Below, piece by piece: positions 1 to 8,280 of a stretch of 64,000 bases of DNA. The translations under genes and the position numbers were made by a program. Source of the DNA: an uncultured Lachnospiraceae bacterium. GTDB taxonomy: Bacteria > Bacillota > Clostridia > Lachnospirales > Lachnospiraceae. The notes beneath the pieces were generated by a model. The model was not told where the DNA came from and did not search any database. It saw only the letters and a list, made by a program, of their open reading frames with translations. The stretch is taken from NCBI GenBank assembly GCA_934351925.1, contig CAKRJT010000008.1:1-64000 (forward strand), in the 5' to 3' direction. Numbering within the stretch: the first letter of the stretch is position 1; every line of letters starts with the position of its first letter.

Positions 1-105
1 CCATATAACATATCATCTATATCTCCATTACTGTTTTAAATTCTCAGAACATGTTGATTTATACACCAAAACTACTAATTAATAAATGTGTTACGCAACT
101 CTGCC

Positions 106-134
106 TTGACGGCATCTCCACAGCTTGATAACAT
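106..134 (+). promoter_or_regulatory. Putative sigma-A promoter of the MATE gene
   Basis: A -35 box TTGACG (106-111) and a -10 box TAACAT (129-134) are separated by 17 bases. Transcription would start near 141, which is downstream of the first possible ATG at 125 and supports the start at 200. Seen by eye only. Confidence 0.5.
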
Positions 135-199
135 ATTCTTGCTGCAGCTTAACATATTTAAGTCTGCAGGTAATTGAAGCACAAGAAAAGAGGATTGAC

Positions 200-1561
200 A
201 TGTACCGTGATTTGACCAAGGGGCGCATAGGAAGCACCCTTATTCTTTTTGCTCTTCCGATGATAGCAGGCAATCTCCTGCAGCAGTTTTACAATATAGC
301 CGACACGCTCATCGTCGGGCAGGTGTTAGGGCGCGACGCTCTCGCTGCCGTCGGCTCAGCTTACACGCTTATGACCTTTCTGACCTCGATATTTCTTGGA
401 CTGTGCATGGGCGCGGGCGCACTTTTTTCAATATATCAGGGGCGCAGCGACACTGCTTCACTCAAAAGCAGTATTTTTCACGCTTTCTGCCTTATAATGT
501 CCGTAACCGTCGTCATAAATATCGCCGTATATGCATTTATCAGACCGATAATGCTATTCCTTCGCGTACCGGACGAGGTCTACGCCGGAATGAGGCTATA
601 TCTTCTGATTGTTTTTGCCGGAATACCGGCTACATCACTTTACAACTTTTTTTCATGTATGCTGCGCGCGCTCGGCAACTCGTCGGCACCGCTTATTTTT
701 CTCGCGGTCAGCGCCGTCTTAAACATCGCGCTCGACATACTATTTGTCGCCGTGCTCCCGTTTGGAATTGGCGGAGCCGCTCTCGCAACGGTCATCGCGC
801 AGTATGTGTCCGGGATAGGCATAGCTGTGTATGTGCTGATAAAATGCCGCTCCTTCCTTCCGGAAAAATCCGACCGACATTTTTCGGCGGCGATACTTAA
901 GGAAATACTCAATCTTTCCTCGCTCACCTGCCTGCAGCAGTCAGTGATGAACTTCGGTATCCTCATGGTTCAGGGGCTTGTGAACAGCTTCGGAACCGTT
1001 GTCATGGCTGCTTTCGCCGCCGCGGTAAAAATCGACACTTTTGCCTACCTTCCTGTGCAGGATTTCGGAAACGCCTACTCAACCTTCGTCGCACAGAACT
1101 TCGGTGCAGGTGAGCAGGAGAGAATACGACGCGGCACCAAAACCGCTTTCGTTATGAGCGGCATTTTCAGCCTCATAATATCCGCCGCAGTATTCATATT
1201 CGCCGCACCTCTTATGCGTATCTTCATAGCTGCCTCGGAGACGCAGGTAATCGCCGCCGGTGTCCACTACCTCAGAATAGAGGGTGCCTTCTACATCGGA
1301 ATAGGCTTTCTCTTTCTGCTGTATGGCTATTACCGCGCCATCAAAAGAGCCGGAATGTCCGTCGTTCTCACGGTCATATCCCTCGGTGCGCGCGTTCTGT
1401 TAGCCTACGCGCTGTCCTCCATAAGCAGCATCGGCGTGACCGGAATATGGGCAGCAATCCCTATCGGCTGGTTTCTTGCGGACGTAACCGGACTGGTCTA
1501 TATGAAATTTTTATCATCGAAGAAAAGTTCAGAAACTGAAAAGAACCATGAAATGTATTAA
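200..1561 (+). CDS. MATE family multidrug/drug-sodium antiporter
   Basis: A 453-residue polytopic membrane protein of the MATE family, which exports cationic drugs or metabolites using an ion gradient. The N-terminus (MYRDLTKGRIGSTLILFALP) has the typical 'G.i...l..fa.P' MATE opening, followed by the 'GNLLQQFYNIADTLIVGQ' stretch that is conserved in the family. About twelve hydrophobic segments are spread evenly and the length is normal. I chose the ATG at 200 because AAGAGG lies six bases upstream and because the 25-residue in-frame extension to 125 is not MATE-like. It is the only plus-strand gene in the first 41 kb. No regulator is adjacent. The true substrate cannot be told from sequence. 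Confidence 0.93.
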   Translation: MYRDLTKGRIGSTLILFALPMIAGNLLQQFYNIADTLIVGQVLGRDALAAVGSAYTLMTFLTSIFLGLCMGAGALFSIYQGRSDTASLKSSIFHAFCLIMSVTVVINIAVYAFIRPIMLFLRVPDEVYAGMRLYLLIVFAGIPATSLYNFFSCMLRALGNSSAPLIFLAVSAVLNIALDILFVAVLPFGIGGAALATVIAQYVSGIGIAVYVLIKCRSFLPEKSDRHFSAAILKEILNLSSLTCLQQSVMNFGILMVQGLVNSFGTVVMAAFAAAVKIDTFAYLPVQDFGNAYSTFVAQNFGAGEQERIRRGTKTAFVMSGIFSLIISAAVFIFAAPLMRIFIAASETQVIAAGVHYLRIEGAFYIGIGFLFLLYGYYRAIKRAGMSVVLTVISLGARVLLAYALSSISSIGVTGIWAAIPIGWFLADVTGLVYMKFLSSKKSSETEKNHEMY

Positions 1562-1869
1562 ACTCCGAGATATAATGGGCTGAATAGATAAAACAAATTA
1601 AATAAGCATTTATCTGGCAAGATAGATATATTGCACGACCACCAGATTAAAATATAAACCTAAAATAAATGCGATTGAAATATGAACTCCCACCTCTCTT
1701 TGCGGTCGTTTTTTCAATCCTGTTTTTGCAACGGTGGCGTCCCCTATAAGTACATAAATCAGAGTCCTTAGAACACCTTGCTTCGAGCAACCGGAGTCGA
1801 TATGCATAAATACAACACGTTATACATTCAAAACATACCAAACCTATTTGACCCCAACATCTTCCCAAA
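1562..1869. other. Intergenic region, possible decayed element
   Basis: Between the convergent MATE and RNase H genes no convincing gene is seen. A minus-strand frame (1610-1807) contains 'IGDATVAKTGLKKR', faintly like the first catalytic-Asp region of some DDE transposases, but it has no ribosome binding site and no other motif. The right edge carries TTTGACCCCAACATC (1847-1861), which recurs inverted with one mismatch at 5177-5191. Confidence 0.25.
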
Positions 1870-2538
1870 TTAATTTATTCCCACCGCTTCCTTTGCCAGC
1901 CTGTCGGCCTCCTCATTGCCCTCAACGCCGGAGTGCCCCTTGACCTTCACGAAATGAAGCTTGATATCATTTTTTACCGACTGGATATAGTCGTGGTAGG
2001 CTATGGTCCCCTTCTTATTTCTCTTCCACGAACCGTCAGCCCACATCTCTATTCCCATGTAATCGTAGTAGATTACAAGTTCCTTCAGCCCAAGCTCAAT
2101 GGCTCGCTTAACCGCCGCCATACTGCCTCCGACCTCGCCCGACACATTTCTCATTGAAGCCATCTCAGGGTCGTCGCCATGTCCCTGAAGCACCTCACGC
2201 ACACCGTCGTGCACGAGAAAACCGCCGTAGCCGTAGACCTTGGTCGCGATGTTAAAGGAGCCGTCGACAAAAGCATACGGCAGAGCATCAAGCTCTCCGC
2301 CATTTTTTTCACAACTATTCACATTAGTTAAACCCGGCGTTTTTACACTGCTGCCCGTATCCATGTCCTCAGCATGCCCTGCACTTATGCCCCCCATGAA
2401 CGCCTCAGCCTCAGCCTTGGTCTTGAAGCTCTTGTACACTGCCCCCGAAAAACCGTCTATGTTCTTCTTACATGCGTCCCAGCTTAGATATACCCCCGGA
2501 ACCCTTCCTATCTTTACTGCGTAAAATTTTCCTGCCAT
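1870..2538 (-). CDS. rnhA: Ribonuclease H1 with N-terminal hybrid-binding domain
   Basis: A 222-residue cytosolic enzyme that cuts the RNA strand of RNA-DNA hybrids. Residues 1-50 (KFYAVKIGRVPGVYLSWDAC) match the viroplasmin/RNase H1 N-terminal hybrid-binding domain. A short Ser/Thr-rich linker follows, then the catalytic domain from about residue 85. The four acidic catalytic positions are visible: D in 'AFVDGS', E in 'GEVGGSMAAV', D in 'IYYDYMG' and D in 'EEADRLA', together with the His of 'KGHSG'. AGGGA precedes the ATG. The start lies 37 bases after the stop of the UPF0597 gene, so the two may be co-transcribed. Confidence 0.93.
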   Translation of the reverse strand: MAGKFYAVKIGRVPGVYLSWDACKKNIDGFSGAVYKSFKTKAEAEAFMGGISAGHAEDMDTGSSVKTPGLTNVNSCEKNGGELDALPYAFVDGSFNIATKVYGYGGFLVHDGVREVLQGHGDDPEMASMRNVSGEVGGSMAAVKRAIELGLKELVIYYDYMGIEMWADGSWKRNKKGTIAYHDYIQSVKNDIKLHFVKVKGHSGVEGNEEADRLAKEAVGIN

Positions 2539-2575
2539 TTTTCCCTGCCCTAAAATATTATATTTGTTTTGGCTT

Positions 2576-3868
2576 CTACTTTTCCTCGAGCATCATCTTG
2601 ATAATCTCCTTGTCGGTCTGGTGCATTCCGACCTTTCCGATATAGCCGACGCAGCTTATCGTCTCGCCTGCCTCCTCCTTCAAAATTCCGGTGTACGCCT
2701 CATACGCCTTGCCTTTCATGGCAAGATAGTGTCCCATCATCGCCGCATCAAGGCTCGATGCAATCTTGGCTGCACACGAAATCTTGGCTCCGTCACAGAT
2801 AATTCCCGGAATGTTTGCAAGCGTGTTGTCGATTGTGTCCTTAATCTGCTTTATGGTGCCGCCCGCAAGATATGTTATCGCCGCAGCACTCGCGCAGGAA
2901 GCAGACACAGCCCCACAGAATGCGGAAAGTTTTCCTATAAACTCCTTCTGGAAGGTTGTCAGAAGGCTCGAAAATACAAGCGCGCGGTAAAGCTTTTCGG
3001 ACTGTATATTATTCTCCCTCGCGTATACGATTACCGGAACGGACGACGCAATCCCCTGATTTCCGCTGCCGGAATTGATGATAACCGGCATGTCACAGCC
3101 GCCCATTCTCGCCTCGGACGCAGCACATGCATACGCCTTCATTCTCGTAACCACGCTCTCAGCGTATGTCTCGCGGATTACCCTTCCAAGTCCCAGACCG
3201 TAATTGCCCGACATTCCTTCGTAGGCTATATCCATATTGTACTGTATCTGTCTGTCAAAAAGCTGTCTGACCTTCGATATATCGACCTCGTCCGCAAACT
3301 GCTTGATGCTCTCGATGCTTAGCTTGGAGCGGTCAGCACAAGTTTTTCCGTTTTCAGCAGTTTCTCCGGCACTTTCCGCGCTGTCTGTGTGCCTGATAAC
3401 AGTTCCATTCTTCTTAATTTCGCTGATGCCGGTGTGTGAATGGCGCACCTCGACAGAAGCGCTCTCATCGCCCGCCCTCATCTCTATAATAAAATGAAGC
3501 GGTATCTCGGAGTCGAGGAACTCCACATGACATTTTTTGTCGTTCACGAACTGTTCTGCCGCAGCCCTTCCTTCGTCGTCCACAGCCTCCAGCACCTCCA
3601 TGCATTTAGCGGCATCTCCAGCCAATGCTCCGAGCGCGCACGCCGCCTCAATTCCTATCATTCCCTGTGAATTAGGTATTGAAACACAGCGCACATTCTT
3701 AATCATGTTTCCCGAACAGTATGCGTCTATATGTTCAGGCGCAGCTCCTAAGACCTCCCTGCATCTCGCCGATGCATATGCAAGCGCAATGGGCTCCGTA
3801 CAGCCCATCGCAGGTATGAGCTCCTCCTCAAGTATTTTTATGAAATTATTCTGTATGTTGTTGTCCAT
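2576..3868 (-). CDS. UPF0597 / L-cysteine desulfidase-like protein
   Basis: A 430-residue cytosolic protein of the UPF0597 family (YhaM/CyuA type), which shares the fold of the serine dehydratase alpha chain. Some members break L-cysteine into pyruvate, ammonia and sulfide and use an oxygen-sensitive Fe-S cluster. The N-terminal 'EELIPAMGCTEPIALAYA' signature is clear, and conserved Cys are spread through the C-terminal half ('GGCDMPVIINSGSGNQG', 'ICDGAKISCAAKIA'). Length is usual for the family. Activity on cysteine versus serine cannot be decided from sequence. It is followed by rnhA on the same strand. Confidence 0.85.
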   Translation of the reverse strand: MDNNIQNNFIKILEEELIPAMGCTEPIALAYASARCREVLGAAPEHIDAYCSGNMIKNVRCVSIPNSQGMIGIEAACALGALAGDAAKCMEVLEAVDDEGRAAAEQFVNDKKCHVEFLDSEIPLHFIIEMRAGDESASVEVRHSHTGISEIKKNGTVIRHTDSAESAGETAENGKTCADRSKLSIESIKQFADEVDISKVRQLFDRQIQYNMDIAYEGMSGNYGLGLGRVIRETYAESVVTRMKAYACAASEARMGGCDMPVIINSGSGNQGIASSVPVIVYARENNIQSEKLYRALVFSSLLTTFQKEFIGKLSAFCGAVSASCASAAAITYLAGGTIKQIKDTIDNTLANIPGIICDGAKISCAAKIASSLDAAMMGHYLAMKGKAYEAYTGILKEEAGETISCVGYIGKVGMHQTDKEIIKMMLEEK

Positions 3869-4023
3869 CTCTTATTTGTGTCCTTACGTTTTTATAATTA
3901 TCAATATCTAAAATTCATAAAGCCGGCAGCCTTCTTTCAAAAACCCGAACATTACCACAGCTTTTATCCCTATTCATTTCCGTTCACAATCTAGTCATAA
4001 GATTGCACTCATTCAGCATAAAT

Positions 4024-5085
4024 TCAGCTCTTTACCGCCCAACGCATCTTCGTCGAACGCGCCCTGCTGTTCTTTGCACATTCCTCCGCTGACGGTCTTA
4101 TCACGTCCTTGGCAGCCTCGCTGTATATTCCGTCCTTCTCCATCTGCTTAAAATACTTCTTGACCATTCTGTCCTCGCCCGAGTGGAAGGTGAGTATCGC
4201 CACCCTGCCGCCCGGTGCAAGTATGCCCGGAAGCTTGCCAAGAAACGAATCGAGTACCTCGAACTCGCTGTTCACGTCAATTCTCAGCGCCTGAAACGTC
4301 CTCTGGCAGGATTTTTTCACGGCTTCTTTCCGCTCCGGCTCCGGCAGGAACTCAAGCGCTTTCTCAATAACCTGTCTGAGCGCCGTGGTCGTGTCAATAT
4401 GGTGCTTTCTCTTTCGCTCCCTTATAATCTGAGCCGCTATCTGCTCTGCGTACGGCTCGTCCGAATTTTCAACCAACATTCCGATAATCTCGTCCTCGTC
4501 AAGCTGTCTTAATCTCTCCGCTGCCGACTCCCCAGCCTCCGGGTTCAGCCTCAAATCAAGCGGCCCGTCAACCTTATACGAGAAGCCTCTTTCAGGGTTG
4601 TCAATCTGCATCGACGACACTCCAAGGTCGGCAAGCACGAAGTCAAACAGCCCGCTCTCCGGCACAAGCTTATCTATATCGGCAAAATTCATCTGCTTCA
4701 CCGTCAGAATGTCCTCGCCATACCCCGCGTCGCGCAGTCTCCTGGTCGTCTTTTTTATCTCGATAGGGTCGATATCAAGTGCGTACATGTGCCCCTGCCC
4801 CTCAAGCTTTTCGAGCATTCTTCTCGTGTGCCCGCCGTAGCCGAAGGTCGCATCAAGCCCCTTTTGTCCCGGTTTAATCTGTAAAAAATCAAGTATCTCG
4901 TTTACACATATAGATATATGCATGCCTGCAGGTGTAATTCCCTTGCTTATGACATGCTCTATCGTGTCAGCGTATTTCTCGGGATTTAATTCCTTATATT
5001 TCTCTTCAAAACGCTTCGGATGTGTTCCCGAGTATCGCTTTCTACGCACATGCGGCTTGCTTTCTTCTATGTTATTTTCTCCCAT
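4024..5085 (-). CDS. rsmH: RsmH-family 16S rRNA (cytosine-N4)-methyltransferase, off-cluster paralogue
   Basis: A 353-residue SAM-dependent methyltransferase of the MraW/RsmH family, which methylates C1402 in the 16S rRNA P site. The SAM-binding motif reads 'GLDATFGYGGHTRRML', the catalytic region 'FDFVLADLGVSSMQIDNPERGFSY', and the C-terminus 'NSRARSTKMRWAVK', all family landmarks. It differs from standard RsmH (about 310 residues) by a basic N-terminal extension of about 45 residues. It also stands alone rather than in the dcw cell-division cluster, so a second rsmH probably exists elsewhere. The ATG at 5085 is chosen because GGAAGG lies seven bases upstream; an in-frame ATG at 5115 lacks a site. 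Confidence 0.88.
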   Translation of the reverse strand: MGENNIEESKPHVRRKRYSGTHPKRFEEKYKELNPEKYADTIEHVISKGITPAGMHISICVNEILDFLQIKPGQKGLDATFGYGGHTRRMLEKLEGQGHMYALDIDPIEIKKTTRRLRDAGYGEDILTVKQMNFADIDKLVPESGLFDFVLADLGVSSMQIDNPERGFSYKVDGPLDLRLNPEAGESAAERLRQLDEDEIIGMLVENSDEPYAEQIAAQIIRERKRKHHIDTTTALRQVIEKALEFLPEPERKEAVKKSCQRTFQALRIDVNSEFEVLDSFLGKLPGILAPGGRVAILTFHSGEDRMVKKYFKQMEKDGIYSEAAKDVIRPSAEECAKNSRARSTKMRWAVKS

Positions 5086-5419
5086 GTCTTTTCCTTCCAT
5101 TGTTAGTATGTTCATATTATTAAATTATGTGAATTTTGCTACAAATTAATTATTTCTTTATCACTTTACACATGATGATGCTGGGGTCAAAAGGTATTTT
5201 ACCCCTCGTTTGATATCCCCGGATTGCTCCGCTGAAAACAGCATCCAAAAACAATCTTATTCATTTTAACATACTGTGTGATGTATCGCAAGCGCTATCA
5301 GACATTGAGCCAAGCTGGTGCACGCCACCTAAGCGCAACTGATGTCTGTTCTTTTTTATTTAGAATCATCTGTTGTGGCTACCTGATTAGCTGTAAATTT
5401 ATTTTTTCAAAACCAACAA
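5086..5419. other. Gene-free region upstream of rsmH
   Basis: No gene is supported. At 5177-5205 there is GATGCTGGGGTCAAA followed by an imperfect palindrome (GGGG...CCCC). The first part is the inverted partner of 1847-1861. The rest is AT-rich with nothing recognised up to the repeat array that starts at 5420. Confidence 0.4.
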
Positions 5420-5636
5420 GGGCATAGAACATGCTTTTTCACATTCTATACCCTTCCAGTCAATTTTCTGATATCACCTATGGGTTTATAGAGCGGTTTT
5501 CTCTTAAAAAACCCTTTTTTCTCCTGTTTCTATGCTGTTTTTGGGTTTTTTAAGCAATTTCTTTTCTGTATACCCTTCCTCGCTATATTTCCACACCATT
5601 TGCGGGTTTATAGAGCGATTTTCTCTTTAAAAACCC
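5420..5636. repeat. Four palindromic ~33-bp repeats with exact 61-bp period
   Basis: Units lie at 5420-5453 (34 bases, diverged), 5482-5514, 5543-5575 and 5604-5636 (each 33 bases). The last three start exactly 61 bases apart, with 28-base spacers. Units at 5482 and 5604 share GGGTTTATAGAGCG...TTTTCTCTT...AAAACCC and fold as GGGTTT/AAACCC plus AGAG/CTCT stems. The unit at 5543 is diverged but has the same length and the GGG...CCC ends. Spacers are T-rich and loosely alike. The array sits between the rsmH start and the amidase stop. The geometry is CRISPR-like, but divergence and the lack of cas genes argue for a minisatellite or structured-RNA array. Confidence 0.8.
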
Positions 5637-5695
5637 TTTTCTTCTCATTAAGTCAGCAGGCAGTGTGCAGCAGTAAGGCTATCACTCACATCACA

Positions 5696-6706
5696 TTACT
5701 TTGTCGTTATATAGGTATTGTAGCGGTACTGCCTCAGCTTATACTCCATGGCTATGGCGTTGGAGAGGTTTCGGTATGCACCTACCTGTACCTTGTAGAG
5801 CCCGTCATCGAACACAATGAAAGCAGGAAAACCGTCGATGAGAAGTGAATTTAACATTCTGTCGGCGTTGTCCTTGTTTCGGTACGCGCCTACCTGAACT
5901 CGGTAGAGCACGTCAGGACACTGGCAGTTGCAGGAGCGCATCCCCGGCTCGGTGAATATCTCAGCGCTCTCATCGTAGAAGTGCTCCTCACCGCGCACAC
6001 CGTAGCCCATCATATCATCTGAGGAAGGCATGTTTCCGCCACTCATTCCACTGTTATTCCTCACATTTGCCACATTCCCGGCGTTTACTCCGTCCGTGCC
6101 GTCATTATTCCCGGCATTTCCCGTATCTCCTGCGTCTGTCCACATATCTGCCGTTGCCGATGCCGGCGAAGTGTACACCGGGTAGCCAAGCGTCTGCAAT
6201 ATTCCGTTTGCAATTCCGCGCGCAAGCTCATCAAAATCCCTGTCAAAGGTCTCGTTGTCCTTGTCACTGTTTATAAAGCCTGCTTCCACAAGAACCGCGG
6301 GCATCTGAGTACGGCGAAGGACAACCAGATCCTTTCTCTCGTCGATTCCAAGATTTTTTAAGCCTGCCTTCTCCATGCCCTCAAGTATGTTGTTGGCAAG
6401 CTCTCGCCTCACACCGCTGTCGCTGTAGACGAGCACCTCCGCGCCTGAATACTGGTTAGGATATTCGCTCGAATTTCTGTGTATGGACACAAAGTAGTCT
6501 GCACCGACGCTGTTTCCGTCCTGCGCCTTCTTAAACGGCGTCTCATATATATCTCCCTCTCTCGTGTATACGACATCGACGCCCCTCGCCTCGAGAAGCG
6601 CTCCCACAGCCTTTCCAAGTCGCAATACGTCGTCCTTTTCCTGTCGTCCGTTATATACAGCTCCCGGGTCGCTTCCGCCATGCCCCGGGTCAATAACAAC
6701 AAGCAT
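5696..6706 (-). CDS. N-acetylmuramoyl-L-alanine amidase with C-terminal SPOR domain (CwlC-like)
   Basis: A 336-residue zinc amidase that cleaves the bond between muramic acid and L-alanine in peptidoglycan. Amidase_3 domain at residues 1-175: 'IDPGHGGSDPG' supplies the first zinc His, 'QEKDDVLRL' the Glu ligand, 'FVSIHRNSS' the second His and 'AVLVEAGFINSDKDNE' the catalytic Glu. A low-complexity linker rich in Asn, Gly and Met follows. Residues 268-336 form a SPOR-type domain with two 'YRVQVGAYRN/YKVQVGAYRN' repeats that bind glycan. There is no signal peptide, as in B. subtilis CwlC, a mother-cell lysis amidase; that role is inference. AGGACGG lies eight bases before the ATG. Confidence 0.9.
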   Translation of the reverse strand: MLVVIDPGHGGSDPGAVYNGRQEKDDVLRLGKAVGALLEARGVDVVYTREGDIYETPFKKAQDGNSVGADYFVSIHRNSSEYPNQYSGAEVLVYSDSGVRRELANNILEGMEKAGLKNLGIDERKDLVVLRRTQMPAVLVEAGFINSDKDNETFDRDFDELARGIANGILQTLGYPVYTSPASATADMWTDAGDTGNAGNNDGTDGVNAGNVANVRNNSGMSGGNMPSSDDMMGYGVRGEEHFYDESAEIFTEPGMRSCNCQCPDVLYRVQVGAYRNKDNADRMLNSLLIDGFPAFIVFDDGLYKVQVGAYRNLSNAIAMEYKLRQYRYNTYITTK

Positions 6707-6756
6707 ACCTATACCGTCCTGTTTTCGATAATATGGTATATTCTATGAACGAAAAA

Positions 6757-6789
6757 GAAGGATGTGAAAATATTTTTTCAACACCCTTC
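6757..6789 (-). terminator. Putative intrinsic terminator after the deacetylase gene
   Basis: An imperfect hairpin (GAAGG arm 6757-6761, CCTTC arm 6785-6789, with further pairing inside) is followed on the minus strand by CTTTTTC. It lies 260 bases past the deacetylase stop and just before the amidase start. Confidence 0.45.
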
Positions 6790-6939
6790 TACACATATAA
6801 ATTTTACCGATTATTTTTCAGCGTCATGTACTCATCACACATATTACCGTATTGTTTCCCAATTCTGTAAATAATGAAAGACAAATCAGAAATTCTTTTA
6901 TTAAAATCCATATTTCCAGATAATCATTTTTATACCCAT

Positions 6940-7004
6940 GCAGTACTGCTGCCAATAAGTAGTTTGAAAGTTTTTCTTTCAAACTTATATGCCTGCAGTA
7001 CTGC
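6940..7004. repeat. 65-base long hairpin with self-palindromic ends
   Basis: GCAGTACTGC occurs at 6940-6949 and again at 6995-7004, enclosing AGTTTGAAAG (6961-6970) and CTTTCAAACT around a five-base loop. The arms pair over nearly 28 positions with few mismatches. It lies in the 343-base gap between the deacetylase and amidase genes; the rest of that gap (6790-6939, 7005-7049) shows nothing recognised. No T-run follows on either strand, so a terminator role is doubtful. It could be a small palindromic mobile repeat. Confidence 0.6.
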
Positions 7005-7049
7005 TTATACTCTTATCGTTATCTACATCTTGGAACAGTTATTGCCCGC

Positions 7050-7865
7050 TTACTGCTCATTTACCACAGCCAGCGTGCCGCCCTTGACCTCGATAATCTC
7101 GCCCTTCTCGTTTGCGAGCCAAGCGGACTGCGCCGATGGGTTGAACACCTTGCTGCAATCGGCAAAGAACTGCAATCTGTCGAGTACTTCCATGTAGTCG
7201 ACTATCTGGATATTGGTTGCATACCAGGTATCCTCCCTGCCGCCGACCAGCTTACAGAACTCCTCCATTACCTCCCAGTTGTTCTTGTCGGTGAACTCAT
7301 AGCTGTGCCCCCACACATACATGAGATAGAGGTACTGCTTTTTAAACAAATCCACAAATCTCTGACCATTCTCAAGAAGATTATGATTGTGGTGGCAGGT
7401 AGCCTTCCACTGGTAAAAATCCTCCGGAATTGCAAAGTCATCCGTGCTGCCGACAACTCTCGCGTAGCGTATTCCCATCATAGGAAGCATCTCGCGGATT
7501 TTCGGACTTGTCGAACCATTAGGATATGCCAGTCCTCTCACAGGCTGTCCCATAATCGCCTCAAGTCTCTTTCTGTCCTCTAATACCTCCTCGGCGACAT
7601 TCTCGAGCGGGCATCTTGCGATTGTCGGATGTGTCACTGTATGACAGGCAATCTCATGTCCCTCATACAGCTTCAAAAATTCCTCCGGCTGAACCTTCTC
7701 GCCGTATGTATTGTGGAAAATTCCGGAATTGATATTGAAGGTTCCCTTTATGCCATATTTGTTGAAAATGGATACAAGCCTTCTGTCCTCCGTTCTTCCA
7801 TCGTCGTAGCTCATTGTGAGCGCCTTATGCTTTCCTCCCGGGAAGCAATAATATACCTTAGCCAT
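7050..7865 (-). CDS. Polysaccharide deacetylase family protein (CE4/NodB fold)
   Basis: A 271-residue protein with no signal peptide. The NodB metal site is visible: 'LTMSYDDGRTEDRR' gives the Asp pair, and 'IACHTVTHPTIA' the H-x3-H-P zinc motif; 'RGLAYPNGS' matches the third motif. The family removes N- or O-acetyl groups from sugars. It lies downstream of the PL11 lyase on the same strand, separated by 504 bases filled with repeats, so it may belong to the same regulon and act on acetylated pectin fragments inside the cell. That substrate is inference; peptidoglycan or other glycans are alternatives. Confidence 0.85.
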   Translation of the reverse strand: MAKVYYCFPGGKHKALTMSYDDGRTEDRRLVSIFNKYGIKGTFNINSGIFHNTYGEKVQPEEFLKLYEGHEIACHTVTHPTIARCPLENVAEEVLEDRKRLEAIMGQPVRGLAYPNGSTSPKIREMLPMMGIRYARVVGSTDDFAIPEDFYQWKATCHHNHNLLENGQRFVDLFKKQYLYLMYVWGHSYEFTDKNNWEVMEEFCKLVGGREDTWYATNIQIVDYMEVLDRLQFFADCSKVFNPSAQSAWLANEKGEIIEVKGGTLAVVNEQ

Positions 7866-7923
7866 AATATTTATCTCCTTTTTTATAAAACTTTTTGGTA
7901 AATCCGATGGACTTCTTCTTAAA

Positions 7924-8192
7924 TTACCGCCTGACTATTCCATCTTCACACAACGGCGGTAAAAAATATTGTAATTTCCCTTATTTTAATTGCACATTAC
8001 CGCTTGATTAACTTTGTTCTTCACATAAGCGGTATAATTTTTCATATATCAGCTTATTTTGTAATATTAGCTTCCTGATTTTACCGCCTGAAATGAAATC
8101 TATTAACTATAGGCGGTAAATATAGCTATTTTTTCTTTCTATAAGCGCAATTATTACCGCCGCATTACCAACATTAAGCCTTTAAGCGGTAA
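7924..8192. repeat. Array of four inverted-repeat hairpins (TTACCGC...GCGGTAA)
   Basis: Four elements of about 39-40 bases start at 7924, 7997, 8081 and 8154 (intervals 73, 84, 73). Stems: TTACCGCC/GGCGGTAA (7924-7931, 7955-7962), TACCGCTT/AAGCGGTA (7998-8005, 8027-8034), TTTACCGCCT/AGGCGGTAAA (8080-8089, 8111-8120), TTACCGC/GCGGTAA (8154-8160, 8186-8192). The loops differ. Stem changes are compensatory (CC/GG versus TT/AA), which points to selection on base pairing. They fill the gap between the PL11 lyase and the deacetylase. Confidence 0.85.
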
Positions 8193-8280
8193 CCCTAAGA
8201 AAAACTCAAGCTATTATACGGTCATACATTGAACTTTACAAGTTCCCCAATACTCCCTGCCACGACTCGGAGTCCACGTC

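Noticed and set aside
1610..1868. Small minus-strand genes or transposase fragment
   Set aside because: No ribosome site and overlapping frames; one short motif only faintly like a DDE transposase. Kept only as a possible decayed element.
2564..3322. 252-codon plus-strand frame opposite the UPF0597 gene
   Set aside because: Antisense shadow with Cys/Arg/Leu-rich composition; the opposite strand encodes a clear family protein.
5420..5636. CRISPR array
   Set aside because: Period and lengths fit, but only three or four units are present, the repeats differ at many positions, the spacers are alike and T-rich, and no cas gene is in the window.
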